Source: Aquaticitalea lipolytica (GTDB taxonomy: Bacteria > Bacteroidota > Bacteroidia > Flavobacteriales > Flavobacteriaceae). From it: a DNA stretch of 64,000 nucleotides. This document shows, piece after piece, positions 44,869 to 54,135 of this stretch. A model generated the notes under the pieces. It had not been told where the DNA came from and made no database searches. It was given only the letters and a program-made list of their open reading frames with translations. A program made the position numbers and the translations under genes. How positions within the stretch are numbered: the stretch's first letter is position 1; every line of letters begins with the position of its first letter. The stretch spans positions 1,122,641 to 1,186,640 of the forward strand of contig NZ_BMIC01000001.1 in assembly GCF_014641635.1 (NCBI RefSeq). The letters run 5' to 3'.

Positions 44869-45888
44869 ATGATTTTAGTTACAGGAGGCACAGGTTTAGT
44901 AGGTTCGCATTTACTTTATAAATTAGCAACTACCACAAAAAACATTAGGGCAATATACAGAAGAACTCATAAATTGGAATCTGTAAAAAAAGTATTTTCA
45001 TACTATACAGAAGATTTTGAGACACTTTTTGATTCAATTGATTGGGTTGAAACCGACTTAAATGATTTGCCTACATTATCTGAAGCATTTAACAATGTTA
45101 CACATGTATATCATTGCGCTGCTTTTGTAAGCTTTGAACCAGACAAATACCATCAACTTCGTAAAATTAATATTCAAGGCACTGCCAATATTGTTAATTT
45201 ATGTGTTGCAAATAATGTACAGAAATTATGTTATGTGAGCTCTATTGCAGCTATTGGACATAATAAAACTAATGATATTATTAGTGAAACTACCGAATGG
45301 AATCCAGAATACGACAATAGCGTTTATGCTATTACAAAATATGGTGCCGAAATTGAAGTTTGGAGAGGTACTCAAGAAGGTGTTGACGCTGTAATTGTAA
45401 ACCCTGGAATTATTTTAGGTCCTGGTTATTGGAATGGTGGTGGAAGTGGAAGTTTAATTAAACAGGTTTATAAAGGATTTTCACACTATACACATGGTGT
45501 TACTGCTTATGTTGATGTTTGGGACGTTGTCGCTATTATGCAAAAGCTAATGCAAAGCGACATAAAAAACGAACGTTTTATTCTCATATCAGATAATTTG
45601 TCGTTTAAAGAGTTTCAAGATAAAACAGCAAAAATTTTGGGTGTTGCTCCAGCTAAAAAGGAAGCTTCAAAATTTATTTTAGAAATGGGTTGGCGATTAG
45701 ATTGGCTAAACCATAAACTTTTTGGCAAACGAAGAAGACTATCAAAACAAGTAGCAAAAACTGCTAGAACCAAAACTTTTTATGATAATTCTAAAATTAA
45801 AAATGCTTTAGGGTTTGAGTTTAGCGCCATAGACAACTCATTAGAAACAGTGTGTGGATATTTTATGAAGGATCAAAGAAAAAGCTAA
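44869..45888 (+). CDS. NAD-dependent epimerase/dehydratase family protein
   Basis: A 339-aa extended short-chain dehydrogenase. The cofactor motif TGGTGLVGSH is at 5-14, S124 in SSIAAIG, and Y153 with K157 in YAITKYG form the catalytic set. The pattern resembles dihydroflavonol reductase-like/3-beta-HSD-like proteins of flavobacteria. The substrate is unknown. It converges on the DUF4296 gene with 2 bp between stops. Confidence 0.85.
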   Translation: MILVTGGTGLVGSHLLYKLATTTKNIRAIYRRTHKLESVKKVFSYYTEDFETLFDSIDWVETDLNDLPTLSEAFNNVTHVYHCAAFVSFEPDKYHQLRKINIQGTANIVNLCVANNVQKLCYVSSIAAIGHNKTNDIISETTEWNPEYDNSVYAITKYGAEIEVWRGTQEGVDAVIVNPGIILGPGYWNGGGSGSLIKQVYKGFSHYTHGVTAYVDVWDVVAIMQKLMQSDIKNERFILISDNLSFKEFQDKTAKILGVAPAKKEASKFILEMGWRLDWLNHKLFGKRRRLSKQVAKTARTKTFYDNSKIKNALGFEFSAIDNSLETVCGYFMKDQRKS

Positions 45889-45890
45889 GC

Positions 45891-46334
45891 CTATTGCTTA
45901 ACCTCTTTAAATTCTTTTAAAACTTTAGGTGATTTTTTTAATTCTTTAGCTCTAGTTGCTTCTTTAAGTTCTTTTTCAGCTTTAAGTTCTTCCTCATTTA
46001 TAGCTTCATACTTTACTTTTTCACTTTCAATTTTCTCTTTCACCTTATTAATTATACCTTCATAAACCTCAGTATCAAAAGCATAATAATCGTTACTATT
46101 CGCAAATTGTAAGCTATCAATACTGTGTTTTTTATATATAAACTCTTGAGGGAGAATACCATTGTTTTCAAGTAATGTTTTATTAATTCCTTTTGCAGAA
46201 TTCATTATGTAAACATCATAAATAATTTCAGACATTTTATCTTTTGAAATTAAATTATCTGGCTTTTTTGGTCGGTTAACAGAATTGCAACCAACAAAAA
46301 GAATAATATACATTATGAAAACTAAAATTCTCAT
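45891..46334 (-). CDS. DUF4296 lipoprotein
   Basis: A 147-aa lipoprotein: signal MRILVFIMYIILFVGC with lipobox Cys16, then PKKPDNLISKDKMSEIIYDVYIMNSAKG (in part), the DUF4296 signature. The C-terminus is charged, rich in K and E. Function unknown; the family is often next to dihydroorotase and polyprenol glycosyltransferase genes as here. Its ATG overlaps the dihydroorotase stop (ATGA). Confidence 0.88.
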   Translation of the reverse strand: MRILVFIMYIILFVGCNSVNRPKKPDNLISKDKMSEIIYDVYIMNSAKGINKTLLENNGILPQEFIYKKHSIDSLQFANSNDYYAFDTEVYEGIINKVKEKIESEKVKYEAINEEELKAEKELKEATRAKELKKSPKVLKEFKEVKQ

Positions 46335-47677
46335 CTATTGAAAGTTAATCGTTTTGCTGGTTTTACATCAAAAAACTTAGAATTTTGATACACCAAGGTT
46401 CCATTAACAAATGTATGTGTTACTCTAGATTTAAAGTTAACACCTTCAAATGGAGACCACCCACATTTATACAATAAATTTTCTTTTTTTACAGTCCAAG
46501 GACTATTTATATCTACAACAACTAAATCGGCAAAATATCCAGGCTTTACATAACCTCGTCTATCTATTTGAAACAAAATAGCAGGATTATGACACATTTT
46601 TTCGACAATTTTTTCTAGCGATATTTTTCCTTTATGATAAGCTTCCACCATAGCTACCAAAGCATGTTGAACAAGTGGTCCTCCTGAAGGAGCATCTGTG
46701 TATACATTTTTCTTTTCTTGCAGCGTATGAGGTGCATGGTCTGTAGCTATTACATCAATCCTATCATCTAACAGTGCTTTCCACAACTCTTCCCTATCGT
46801 TAGCAGTTTTTACAGCAGGATTCCATTTAATGAGTGTGCCTTTTTGTTTGTAATCTTCATCACTAAACCATAAATGATGGATACAAACTTCGGCTGTTAT
46901 CTTTTTGTCTTTTAAAGGAATTTTGTTTGAAAACAATTTAGTTTCCTTTCCTGTAGACAAATGAAAAACGTGTAATCTTGCACCTGTTTTCTTTGCTAAT
47001 TCGATAGCTTTAGAAGATGACAAATAACACGCCTCTTCACTTCTTATAATTGGATGGCACTCAATTGGAATATCATTACCATACTTTTTTAAATGAATAT
47101 CTAGATTTTCTCTTATTGTGGTTTCATCTTCACAATGTACAGCAATTAACAACTTAGTACTCTTGAATATTTTTTCTAAAACCTCAGGATTATCAACCAA
47201 CATATTTCCAGTTGATGAGCCTAAAAACAACTTTAATGCAGCAACGTTTTTAGGGTCGACTTTTAAAATTTCTTCAAGGTTATCGTTTGTACCACCAAAC
47301 ATAAAAGAATAGTTAGCATGCGATGTTTTTGCTGCGATATCAAACTTTTCTTCAAGTTTTTCAACCGTTGTTGTATTTGGAACCGTGTTTGGCATTTCAA
47401 TAAATGATGTAATTCCACCAGCAATTGCAGCTTTAGATTCGGTTTCTATTGTTGCTTTATGGGTTAATCCAGGCTCTCTAAAATGAACTTGGTCATCTAT
47501 AACACCTGGAAACACATAGCTTCCTTCAACATCCAATACTTTAACATCTGACGATTTCGCGCTTATTGAATCTGAAATTTCTTTTATAAACTCACCTTCA
47601 ATAAGTATATCGCCTTCAAAAATACTGCCTTCATTAACAATTTTGGCATTCTTAATAAGCACTGTTTTTTCCTTCAT
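46331..47677 (-). CDS. pyrC: Dihydroorotase
   Basis: A 448-aa amidohydrolase read from ATG 47677, one base after the preceding stop; a start five codons upstream (47692) would overlap that gene by 14 bp. It matches the Bacteroidota dihydroorotase type: PGVIDDQVHFREPG, GGITSFIEMPNT, LFLGSSTGNMLVDN, IIRSEEACYLSS, CIHHLWFSDEDY, IATDHAPH. The first metal-binding His of the usual HxH is Gln here (DQVH), as I recall for this subfamily. It closes the pyrimidine ring (carbamoyl-aspartate to dihydroorotate). Confidence 0.93.
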   Translation of the reverse strand: MKEKTVLIKNAKIVNEGSIFEGDILIEGEFIKEISDSISAKSSDVKVLDVEGSYVFPGVIDDQVHFREPGLTHKATIETESKAAIAGGITSFIEMPNTVPNTTTVEKLEEKFDIAAKTSHANYSFMFGGTNDNLEEILKVDPKNVAALKLFLGSSTGNMLVDNPEVLEKIFKSTKLLIAVHCEDETTIRENLDIHLKKYGNDIPIECHPIIRSEEACYLSSSKAIELAKKTGARLHVFHLSTGKETKLFSNKIPLKDKKITAEVCIHHLWFSDEDYKQKGTLIKWNPAVKTANDREELWKALLDDRIDVIATDHAPHTLQEKKNVYTDAPSGGPLVQHALVAMVEAYHKGKISLEKIVEKMCHNPAILFQIDRRGYVKPGYFADLVVVDINSPWTVKKENLLYKCGWSPFEGVNFKSRVTHTFVNGTLVYQNSKFFDVKPAKRLTFNR

Positions 47678-47678
47678 T

Positions 47679-48404
47679 TTATTCTTTACCAAGTAAACTC
47701 TTAAACTTCATTTTTAGTACTCCAAAAATAGCTTCATTAATAATTCTTCCGCTCATTTTAGATTTTCCTTTTGTTCTATCAGTAAAAATTACTGGAACTT
47801 CAACAATTTTAAACTTTTTTAAATACGCTTTATACTTCATTTCAATTTGAAATGCATATCCAACAAACTTAACACTATCTAAATCTATAGTAGATAGCAC
47901 TTTTCGTTTATAGCATACAAAACCAGCAGTAGTATCTTGTATTTTCATTCTGGTTATAAATCTCACATATTTAGATGCAAAATATGATAACAAAATTCTG
48001 GTCATTGGCCAGTTTACAACATTTACACCATCTATATATCTTGAGCCAATTGCTAAATCTGCTCCATCAATATGGCAGGCATTATAAAGTTTTATTAGGT
48101 CGTTTGGATTATGAGAAAAATCAGCATCCATTTCAAAAACATACTCATAATCTCTATCCAAACACCATTTAAAACCATCAATGTATGCAGTACCTAAACC
48201 AGTTTTAAGTTTTCTTTCTAATAAAAATAGTCTGTCTCCAAACTCTTTTTGTAAGCTTTTTACTTTAAGACCTGTTAAATCTGGCGAATTATCATCAACA
48301 ATAAGAATATTAAAAGCTTTTTCTTGAGCAAATACTGCTCTTATTATAGCTTCAACATTCTCAATTTCATTATAAGTTGGAATGATGACAATAGTGTCTC
48401 TCAT
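47679..48404 (-). CDS. Polyprenol monophosphomannose synthase-like glycosyltransferase (GT2)
   Basis: A 241-aa glycosyltransferase family 2 protein. It has IIPTYNEIENV, ILIVDDNSPDLTG, the DxD-type EMDADFSHNP and GSRYIDG, the pattern of dolichyl/polyprenyl-phosphate mannose (or glucose) synthases. It has no C-terminal membrane extension. It is first of the three-gene operon with pyrC and DUF4296. Confidence 0.9.
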   Translation of the reverse strand: MRDTIVIIPTYNEIENVEAIIRAVFAQEKAFNILIVDDNSPDLTGLKVKSLQKEFGDRLFLLERKLKTGLGTAYIDGFKWCLDRDYEYVFEMDADFSHNPNDLIKLYNACHIDGADLAIGSRYIDGVNVVNWPMTRILLSYFASKYVRFITRMKIQDTTAGFVCYKRKVLSTIDLDSVKFVGYAFQIEMKYKAYLKKFKIVEVPVIFTDRTKGKSKMSGRIINEAIFGVLKMKFKSLLGKE

Positions 48405-48510
48405 TAAAATTTAATTTTAGCAAAAGTAAGTTTTTTTAAAGTATTAATTTTATTGAAAGAAGCATAAATAAAAGTTAAACAGATAAAATATTCTTTATAA
48501 TTTAGCAAAC

Positions 48511-49158
48511 ATGTTACGAGAAATAGTATCTAACGAATGGTTTACCATTTTCATTGTATTTGGCTTGGTGTTAATTACCATGTCTAAATTTTTATTTGCT
48601 AAACGTTTTGAGGATTTTTTGCAAGTAATTGGTAATTCTAAATATCTTAAAATTTACGAAAGAGATCAGAAATTTATTGATGGCTTTGATACGCTTTTGT
48701 TTTTAAACTTAGTTTTTGGAGCTGCAACCTTTTCTTATATAGCTTACTCAACAGTTATTAGCCCAATTAAATTTGAAATCATAACATTCTTAAAAGTTGT
48801 TTTTGGTGTTGCTGCTTTAATATTAATGAAAGTACTTTTTGAACGCTTAATTGCTAGCTTATTTGAAATTGATAGAATTATAGATTCTTACCTATTTCAA
48901 AAAACCAGCTATCTTAATTTTAGTGGCTTTATACTACTACCAATAAACGTGTTATTAATTTTTACATTAGAGCCTTCTAAAACAATTATATATATAGTAT
49001 TAGCTGTTTTGCTTTTAATAAATCTCATTGGATTGTTTACTTCTTTCAAAAACTACCAAAAATTAATTATCAATAACTTATTCTATTTTATTTTGTATCT
49101 TTGCGCACTTGAAATTGGACCTTATCTGATTTTATATAAACTAATTATAGAATATTAA
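48511..49158 (+). CDS. DUF4271 membrane protein
   Basis: A 215-aa integral membrane protein with about six helices and the DUF4271 pattern (YERDQKFIDGFDTLLFLNL, then a short second half). Function unknown; the family precedes hemD in flavobacteria, as here. There is a 20-bp gap to hemD. Confidence 0.85.
   Translation: MLREIVSNEWFTIFIVFGLVLITMSKFLFAKRFEDFLQVIGNSKYLKIYERDQKFIDGFDTLLFLNLVFGAATFSYIAYSTVISPIKFEIITFLKVVFGVAALILMKVLFERLIASLFEIDRIIDSYLFQKTSYLNFSGFILLPINVLLIFTLEPSKTIIYIVLAVLLLINLIGLFTSFKNYQKLIINNLFYFILYLCALEIGPYLILYKLIIEY
49096..49103 (+). promoter_or_regulatory. Candidate internal -7 element TATCTTTG of hemD
   Basis: TATCTTTGCGCACTT here is the same 15-mer as at the rpsP promoter. 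It is inside the 3' end of the DUF4271 gene, 75 bp before the hemD ATG. Confidence 0.5.
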
Positions 49159-49178
49159 GCTAAACCTAACTTAGGCCT

Positions 49179-49928
49179 ATGAAAGTGAAAACAATTTTAG
49201 TTTCTCAGCCCGAACCTAAAATCGAAAATTCGCCTTATTTTGATCTTCAAGAAAAGCAGAAGGTAAAAATTGACTTCAGACCATTTATACATGTAGAAGG
49301 TGTACCAGCAAAAGATATCAGACAACAAAAAGTTGATTTGAATAACTACACTGCTATTATACTAACAAGTAGAAATTCTGTTGATCATTTTTTTAGAGTT
49401 GCTGAAGAAATGCGTTTTAAAGTTCCGGATACTATGAAATACTTTTGCCAATCGGAAGCAGTAGCTTTTTATTTGCAAAAATATGTGGTGTACAGAAAAC
49501 GTAAGATCTATGTAGGTAAACGCGAATTTGAAGACTTATCTCCATTAATTAAAAAATATAAGGATGAGTCATTTTTACTTCCAACTACAGATAAATTAAA
49601 AGATGAAGTGCCTAAAACTTTAAACTCACTTAACGTGAAGTGGAAAGAAGCCATTTTTTACAAAACTGTAATTAGTGATTTATCTGATTTAGAAAATGTG
49701 TTTTATGACATTTTAGTATTTTTTAGTCCTTCAGGAATTGATTCATTATTACATAATTTTCCTGACTTTAAACAAAATGACACTAGAATAGCTGTTTTTG
49801 GTAATACTACTATTAAAGCTGTTGAAGAAGCAGGATTGCGTGTTGATATTGCTGCTCCAACTCCAGAAACACCATCTATGACTATGGCTTTAGAGAAATA
49901 TATTGAAAAAGTAAATAAAGGAAAATAA
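49179..49928 (+). CDS. hemD: Uroporphyrinogen-III synthase
   Basis: A 249-aa protein with the two-lobe HemD pattern (TILVSQPEPKIENSPYFDL, ILTSRNSVDHFF, then FFSPSGIDSLLHNF, IAVFGNTTIKAVEEAGL, TPETPSMTMALEKY). It makes uroporphyrinogen III in haem synthesis. The sequence family is weakly conserved, but the order with DUF4271 and the motifs support the call. A strong bidirectional terminator follows. Confidence 0.9.
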   Translation: MKVKTILVSQPEPKIENSPYFDLQEKQKVKIDFRPFIHVEGVPAKDIRQQKVDLNNYTAIILTSRNSVDHFFRVAEEMRFKVPDTMKYFCQSEAVAFYLQKYVVYRKRKIYVGKREFEDLSPLIKKYKDESFLLPTTDKLKDEVPKTLNSLNVKWKEAIFYKTVISDLSDLENVFYDILVFFSPSGIDSLLHNFPDFKQNDTRIAVFGNTTIKAVEEAGLRVDIAAPTPETPSMTMALEKYIEKVNKGK

Positions 49929-49951
49929 TAAACCTTTATCCATATAAAAAC

Positions 49952-49984
49952 AAAAAGCGCGATTTTAAAAATCGCGCTTTTTTT
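49952..49984. terminator. Bidirectional terminator between hemD and pckA
   Basis: AGCGCGAT pairs with ATCGCGCT (49956-49963 with 49971-49978), extended by A/T pairs, with T runs on both strands. Convergent genes hemD and pckA share it. Confidence 0.92.
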
Positions 49985-50000
49985 ATTCTAGTTTATCTTA

Positions 50001-51614
50001 TTAACTTTTTAAGTTTGGAGCTCCAGCAAGAATTTCGTCATTAGCAAACTCTTCAAACTTTTTGAAGTTTTCTCTAAACGATTCAGATAATTTGTAAGCT
50101 GTTTTATAATAAGCTTCATCATTATTCCATGTTTGTCTAGAACTTAATACTTCTGTTGGTACACCAGGACAAAATCTTGGTTGTAATAATCCAAATACTG
50201 AATGTGTTCTGTATGTTTCTGGAGTCACTAAGTCTAAATCTCCATTAAGTGCAGCTGTAATCATGGCACGTGTGTATTTTAATTTAATACGACTTCCTAC
50301 ACCATAAGCTCCACCAGTCCAACCTGTATTAATTAACCATACATTAACACCTGTTTCTTTCATTTTAGCACTTAACATCTCTGCATACTTTGTAGGATGC
50401 AATGGCATGAAAGGCGCTCCAAAACATGCTGAGAAATTTGGTGTTGGCTCATCAATACCTGCTTCTGTTCCAGCAACCTTAGCGGTATATCCAGAAATGA
50501 AATGGTAAGCTGCCTGACCAGGAGTTAATTTAGATATTGGAGGCAATACACCAAAAGCATCTGCTGTTAAGAAAAATATATTTTTAGGATTTTTCCCTAT
50601 TGATGGTACTTGAATATCTTTAATATGATCAATTGGGTAACTTACTCTGGTGTTTTGGGTAATAGATATATCTTCGTAATCAACTTCTCCTTTATCATTC
50701 ATAACAACATTTTCAAGGATTGCTCCTTTTTTAATTGCATGATAAATATCTGGCTCATTTTCTTCCGTTAGATTAATCACTTTTGCGTAGCAACCACCTT
50801 CAAAATTAAACACAGTGTTTTCTGCTGTCCAACCATGTTCATCATCTCCAATTAATCTTCTGTTTGGATCTGCTGACAATGTTGTTTTACCAGTTCCTGA
50901 TAATCCAAAGAAAATTGCAGTATCTCCATCTTTACCAACATTAGCACTACAATGCATTGGTAAAGTATTTTTGTAAACAGGTAGAATAAAATTTAAAGCT
51001 GAAAAAATTCCTTTTTTAATTTCACCTGTATAACCTGTTCCTCCAATTAGTGCAATTTTTCTAGTAAAGTCTAAAATAGCAAAGTTATGCTGACGTGTTC
51101 CATCTACTTCAGGGTTAGCCATAAATCCTGGAGCATTAACAATAGTCCATTCTGGTGTAAAATTTTCTAATTCTTTTTCTGTTGGACGTAAAAACATGTT
51201 ATAAGCAAACTGATTGCTCCAAGCATATTCTGTTATAACTCTAATATTTAATTTGTATTTCTCATCTGCACAAGCATAACTATCTCTTACAAAAACTTCC
51301 TTATCTGAAAGGTATGCTGTTACTTTTTTGTATAATTTTTCAAACTTATCAGACTCAAAAGGAATGTTAACATTTCCCCACCATACTTTATCTTCAGTAA
51401 CTGCGTCTTTTACAATAAACCTGTCTTTTGGTGAACGTCCTGTAAATTCTCCAGTATTTACTGCTAAAGCTCCAGTAGAGGCTTCAACACCTTGTCCTTT
51501 TTTTATTGCAATCTCGTGAAGTTGGTCTGGTGAGAGTTGATAATTAACTTTGGCATTTTTAATTCCATATTGTTCTAACGAAATCGATTTCGTAGTTTGG
51601 GTATGATCTACCAT
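50001..51614 (-). CDS. pckA: Phosphoenolpyruvate carboxykinase (ATP)
   Basis: A 537-aa enzyme of normal length for ATP-dependent PEPCK. The P-loop GLSGTGKTTLSADP and the metal-binding GDDEHGW and FNFEGGCYAK segments are present. It converts oxaloacetate to PEP with ATP in gluconeogenesis. Monocistronic, with a -7 element upstream. Confidence 0.97.
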   Translation of the reverse strand: MVDHTQTTKSISLEQYGIKNAKVNYQLSPDQLHEIAIKKGQGVEASTGALAVNTGEFTGRSPKDRFIVKDAVTEDKVWWGNVNIPFESDKFEKLYKKVTAYLSDKEVFVRDSYACADEKYKLNIRVITEYAWSNQFAYNMFLRPTEKELENFTPEWTIVNAPGFMANPEVDGTRQHNFAILDFTRKIALIGGTGYTGEIKKGIFSALNFILPVYKNTLPMHCSANVGKDGDTAIFFGLSGTGKTTLSADPNRRLIGDDEHGWTAENTVFNFEGGCYAKVINLTEENEPDIYHAIKKGAILENVVMNDKGEVDYEDISITQNTRVSYPIDHIKDIQVPSIGKNPKNIFFLTADAFGVLPPISKLTPGQAAYHFISGYTAKVAGTEAGIDEPTPNFSACFGAPFMPLHPTKYAEMLSAKMKETGVNVWLINTGWTGGAYGVGSRIKLKYTRAMITAALNGDLDLVTPETYRTHSVFGLLQPRFCPGVPTEVLSSRQTWNNDEAYYKTAYKLSESFRENFKKFEEFANDEILAGAPNLKS

Positions 51615-51639
51615 AATATTTTTGTGTTGTTTGTTGATG

Positions 51640-51647
51640 CAAAATTA
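51640..51647 (-). promoter_or_regulatory. Candidate -7 element TAATTTTG of pckA
   Basis: The minus strand has TAATTTTGCATC 26 bp before the pckA ATG. It is the same -7 form as at the thioredoxin gene. The -33 element is not clear. Confidence 0.5.
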
Positions 51648-51675
51648 AACATTATTTTAAAGTACACACCTAATT

Positions 51676-52071
51676 TTATGATTTATCCTTATCGATTTTT
51701 AAAAAGTTTATCAACAAAATTAGCCAAGCTGCTATTAATAATAATCCTCCAATTGGAGTTATAAATCCTATCGTTTTAAAATCGAAACCTGTAAGTGTAT
51801 TTGTAGCTAACGCATATATAGAACCAGAAAAAAACAAAAGCCCAATAAGTGTACAATAAAATATAGATTTCTTAGCTTTTAATGAGATTATTGAGGTTGT
51901 TCCCACAAACAAAAGAAAAATAGAATGATACATTTGGTATCGTACTCCTGTCTCAAATGTTTGTTGAAATTCTACCGAAATAAGTTCTTTTAAACCATGA
52001 GCTGCAAAAGCTCCTAAAACAATACTTAATATCCCTAAAATGGCTGCTGTAATTAATATAGTTTTGTTCAT
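51676..52071 (-). CDS. DUF423 membrane protein (YgdD-like)
   Basis: A 131-aa protein with four membrane helices. It carries the family pattern LGAFAAHGLK, TGVRYQMYHS and TPIGGLLLIAAWL. Function unknown. It is transcribed toward pckA with about 60 bp between them. Confidence 0.88.
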   Translation of the reverse strand: MNKTILITAAILGILSIVLGAFAAHGLKELISVEFQQTFETGVRYQMYHSIFLLFVGTTSIISLKAKKSIFYCTLIGLLFFSGSIYALATNTLTGFDFKTIGFITPIGGLLLIAAWLILLINFLKIDKDKS

Positions 52072-52150
52072 ATAAAGTTTGTGTTTAAATTTTTATAACC
52101 TTTAGTATTTAGTAAATTCGCAATTACAAAATTACTCAACAAATCCCATT

Positions 52151-53515
52151 ATGCGAAAGATTTTAGTTATAGGTTCTGGAAAATCAACCTCATACCTTAT
52201 AAAATATTTATTAGATAAATCAACTACAGAAAACCTACATGTTATTGTTGGAGATATTAACATACATAATGCTAAAAAACTAATAGGAAAGCATGAAAAT
52301 GCTCAAGCTATAATGCTAGATGTTTTTGATAAGTCTTCTCGCATAAACGCAATCCAAAATGCTGATATAGTAGTATCAATGCTTCCTGCTCGCTTTCATA
52401 TAGAAGTTGCAAAAGACTGTATTACATATAATAAAAACATGGTAACTGCATCTTACGTAAGTGACGAAATGCAAGCACTTGATAAAGCTGTTAAAGAAAA
52501 AGGGTTAGTGTTTATGAACGAAATTGGTGTAGATCCAGGTATTGACCACATGAGTGCTATGAAAGTAATTGACAGCATCAGATCTAAAGGCGGTAAAATG
52601 ATTTTATTTGAATCGTTTACTGGAGGATTAGTAGCTCCTGAAAGCGATACCAACTTATGGAATTACAAATTTACATGGAACCCACGAAATGTAGTTGTAG
52701 CTGGACAAGGTGGAGCAGCAAAATTTATACAAGAAGGTACTTACAAATATATACCTTACCATAGATTATTTAGACGAACTGAGTTTTTAGAAGTAGAAGG
52801 CTTTGGTCGTTTTGAAGCTTATGCTAATCGCGACTCTTTAAAGTATCAAAGTGTTTACGGATTAGATGATGTAAAAACATTATATCGTGGTACTATACGA
52901 CGTGTTGGTTTTAGCAGAGCTTGGAATATGTTTGTACAATTAGGGATGACTGATGATAGTTATACTATTGATGATAGTGAAAATATGAGTTATCGCGACT
53001 TTGTAAATTCATTCTTACCATATAGTCATACAGATTCTGTTGAATTAAAATTTAGATACCAATTAAAAATTGAGCAAGACGATATTATTTGGGATAAATT
53101 TTTAGAGCTAGATATTTTTAATTCTAAAAAAATGGTAGAGCTTAAAAAAGCAACACCTGCTGAAATTCTTCAAAAAATACTAATGGACAGTTGGACATTA
53201 GAAGAAGATGATAAAGATATGATTGTGATGTATCACAAATTTGGCTATGAGTTAAATGGGAAAATGCATCAAATAGATTCTACAATGGTTACTAAGGGAG
53301 AAGACCAAACTTATACTGCAATGGCTAAAACTGTTGGGTTACCTGTTGCAATTGCAACCTTAGCAATTTTAAATGAAAAAATTAAAACGCCTGGTGTTCA
53401 AATTCCGATAACCAAAGAAGTTTATGATCCTATTTTAAAAGAGTTAGAAGATTATGATATTCAATTTACAGAGTCTGATGTACCTTATTTAGGTTATAAT
53501 GCTTTGAATGTTTGA
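52151..53515 (+). CDS. Saccharopine dehydrogenase
   Basis: A 454-aa protein of the Lys9/saccharopine dehydrogenase (glutamate-forming) type. N-terminal Rossmann GSGKSTSYLIKYLLD; SMLPARFH, TASYVSDEM, GLVFMNEIGVDPGIDHMSAM (in part) and GGLVAPESDTNLWNYKFTWNPRNVV (in part). It oxidises saccharopine to glutamate and aminoadipate semialdehyde in lysine catabolism (or the reverse). The next gene is an Lrp regulator, and a glutaryl-CoA dehydrogenase gene is also in the window. Confidence 0.92.
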   Translation: MRKILVIGSGKSTSYLIKYLLDKSTTENLHVIVGDINIHNAKKLIGKHENAQAIMLDVFDKSSRINAIQNADIVVSMLPARFHIEVAKDCITYNKNMVTASYVSDEMQALDKAVKEKGLVFMNEIGVDPGIDHMSAMKVIDSIRSKGGKMILFESFTGGLVAPESDTNLWNYKFTWNPRNVVVAGQGGAAKFIQEGTYKYIPYHRLFRRTEFLEVEGFGRFEAYANRDSLKYQSVYGLDDVKTLYRGTIRRVGFSRAWNMFVQLGMTDDSYTIDDSENMSYRDFVNSFLPYSHTDSVELKFRYQLKIEQDDIIWDKFLELDIFNSKKMVELKKATPAEILQKILMDSWTLEEDDKDMIVMYHKFGYELNGKMHQIDSTMVTKGEDQTYTAMAKTVGLPVAIATLAILNEKIKTPGVQIPITKEVYDPILKELEDYDIQFTESDVPYLGYNALNV

Positions 53516-53616
53516 AGAGCACAAAACATAGAATATAATTACAGTTTGGCTGAACCTGAATTACAATTTTAAATCATTTTATTACTTTTATCTTTTAAAC
53601 AGAAATACAAATACTG

Positions 53617-54087
53617 ATGAAAATTGTAAATCAAAATTTACAGATAGATGGTATCGATAAAAAGATACTTCGTGCATTAATGCAAGATGCAAGAACTCCT
53701 GTTCTAGAAATTGCACGACAAGTAGGTATTTCTGGAGCAGCTATACACCAACGGTTACGCAAACTTGAAAAATCTGGTTTAATTTCGGGTTCTAAATTTG
53801 TTATCAACCCTAAAATTTTAGGTTATACAACAATGGCTTTTATTGGTATTTATTTAGATAAAGCAGTAAGTAATCCTGAAGCTGTAAAACAATTACAAAA
53901 AATACCTGAAGTTTTAGAATGTCATTATACTACAGGTAACTGGAGTATTTTTATTAAAATACTTTGTAAAGATAATGAGCATTTAATGCATTTATTAAAT
54001 AAAGAAATTCAGTCAATTGAAGGTGTTTCAAGAACCGAAACCTTTATATCATTAGCACAGCAAATAGATAGACAAATTAAAATATAA
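53617..54087 (+). CDS. Lrp/AsnC family transcription regulator
   Basis: A 156-aa protein of Lrp length. N-terminal HTH (DGIDKKILRALMQDARTPVLEIARQVGISGAAIHQRLRKLEKSG in part) and C-terminal RAM ligand domain (about 75-150, IGIYLDKAVSN, VLECHYTTGNWSIFIKI). It may respond to lysine or another amino acid and control the saccharopine dehydrogenase just upstream; this is inferred from position. Terminator follows. Confidence 0.94.
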   Translation: MKIVNQNLQIDGIDKKILRALMQDARTPVLEIARQVGISGAAIHQRLRKLEKSGLISGSKFVINPKILGYTTMAFIGIYLDKAVSNPEAVKQLQKIPEVLECHYTTGNWSIFIKILCKDNEHLMHLLNKEIQSIEGVSRTETFISLAQQIDRQIKI

Positions 54088-54118
54088 AAAAAGCCTCTGA
54101 AAATTCAGAGGCTTTTTT
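54087..54118. terminator. Bidirectional terminator between Lrp gene and BI-1 gene
   Basis: A 12-bp perfect stem (54089-54100 with 54105-54116), loop AAAT, with T and A runs on each side. Confidence 0.94.
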
Positions 54119-54135
54119 ATTTATTATGATAATGC

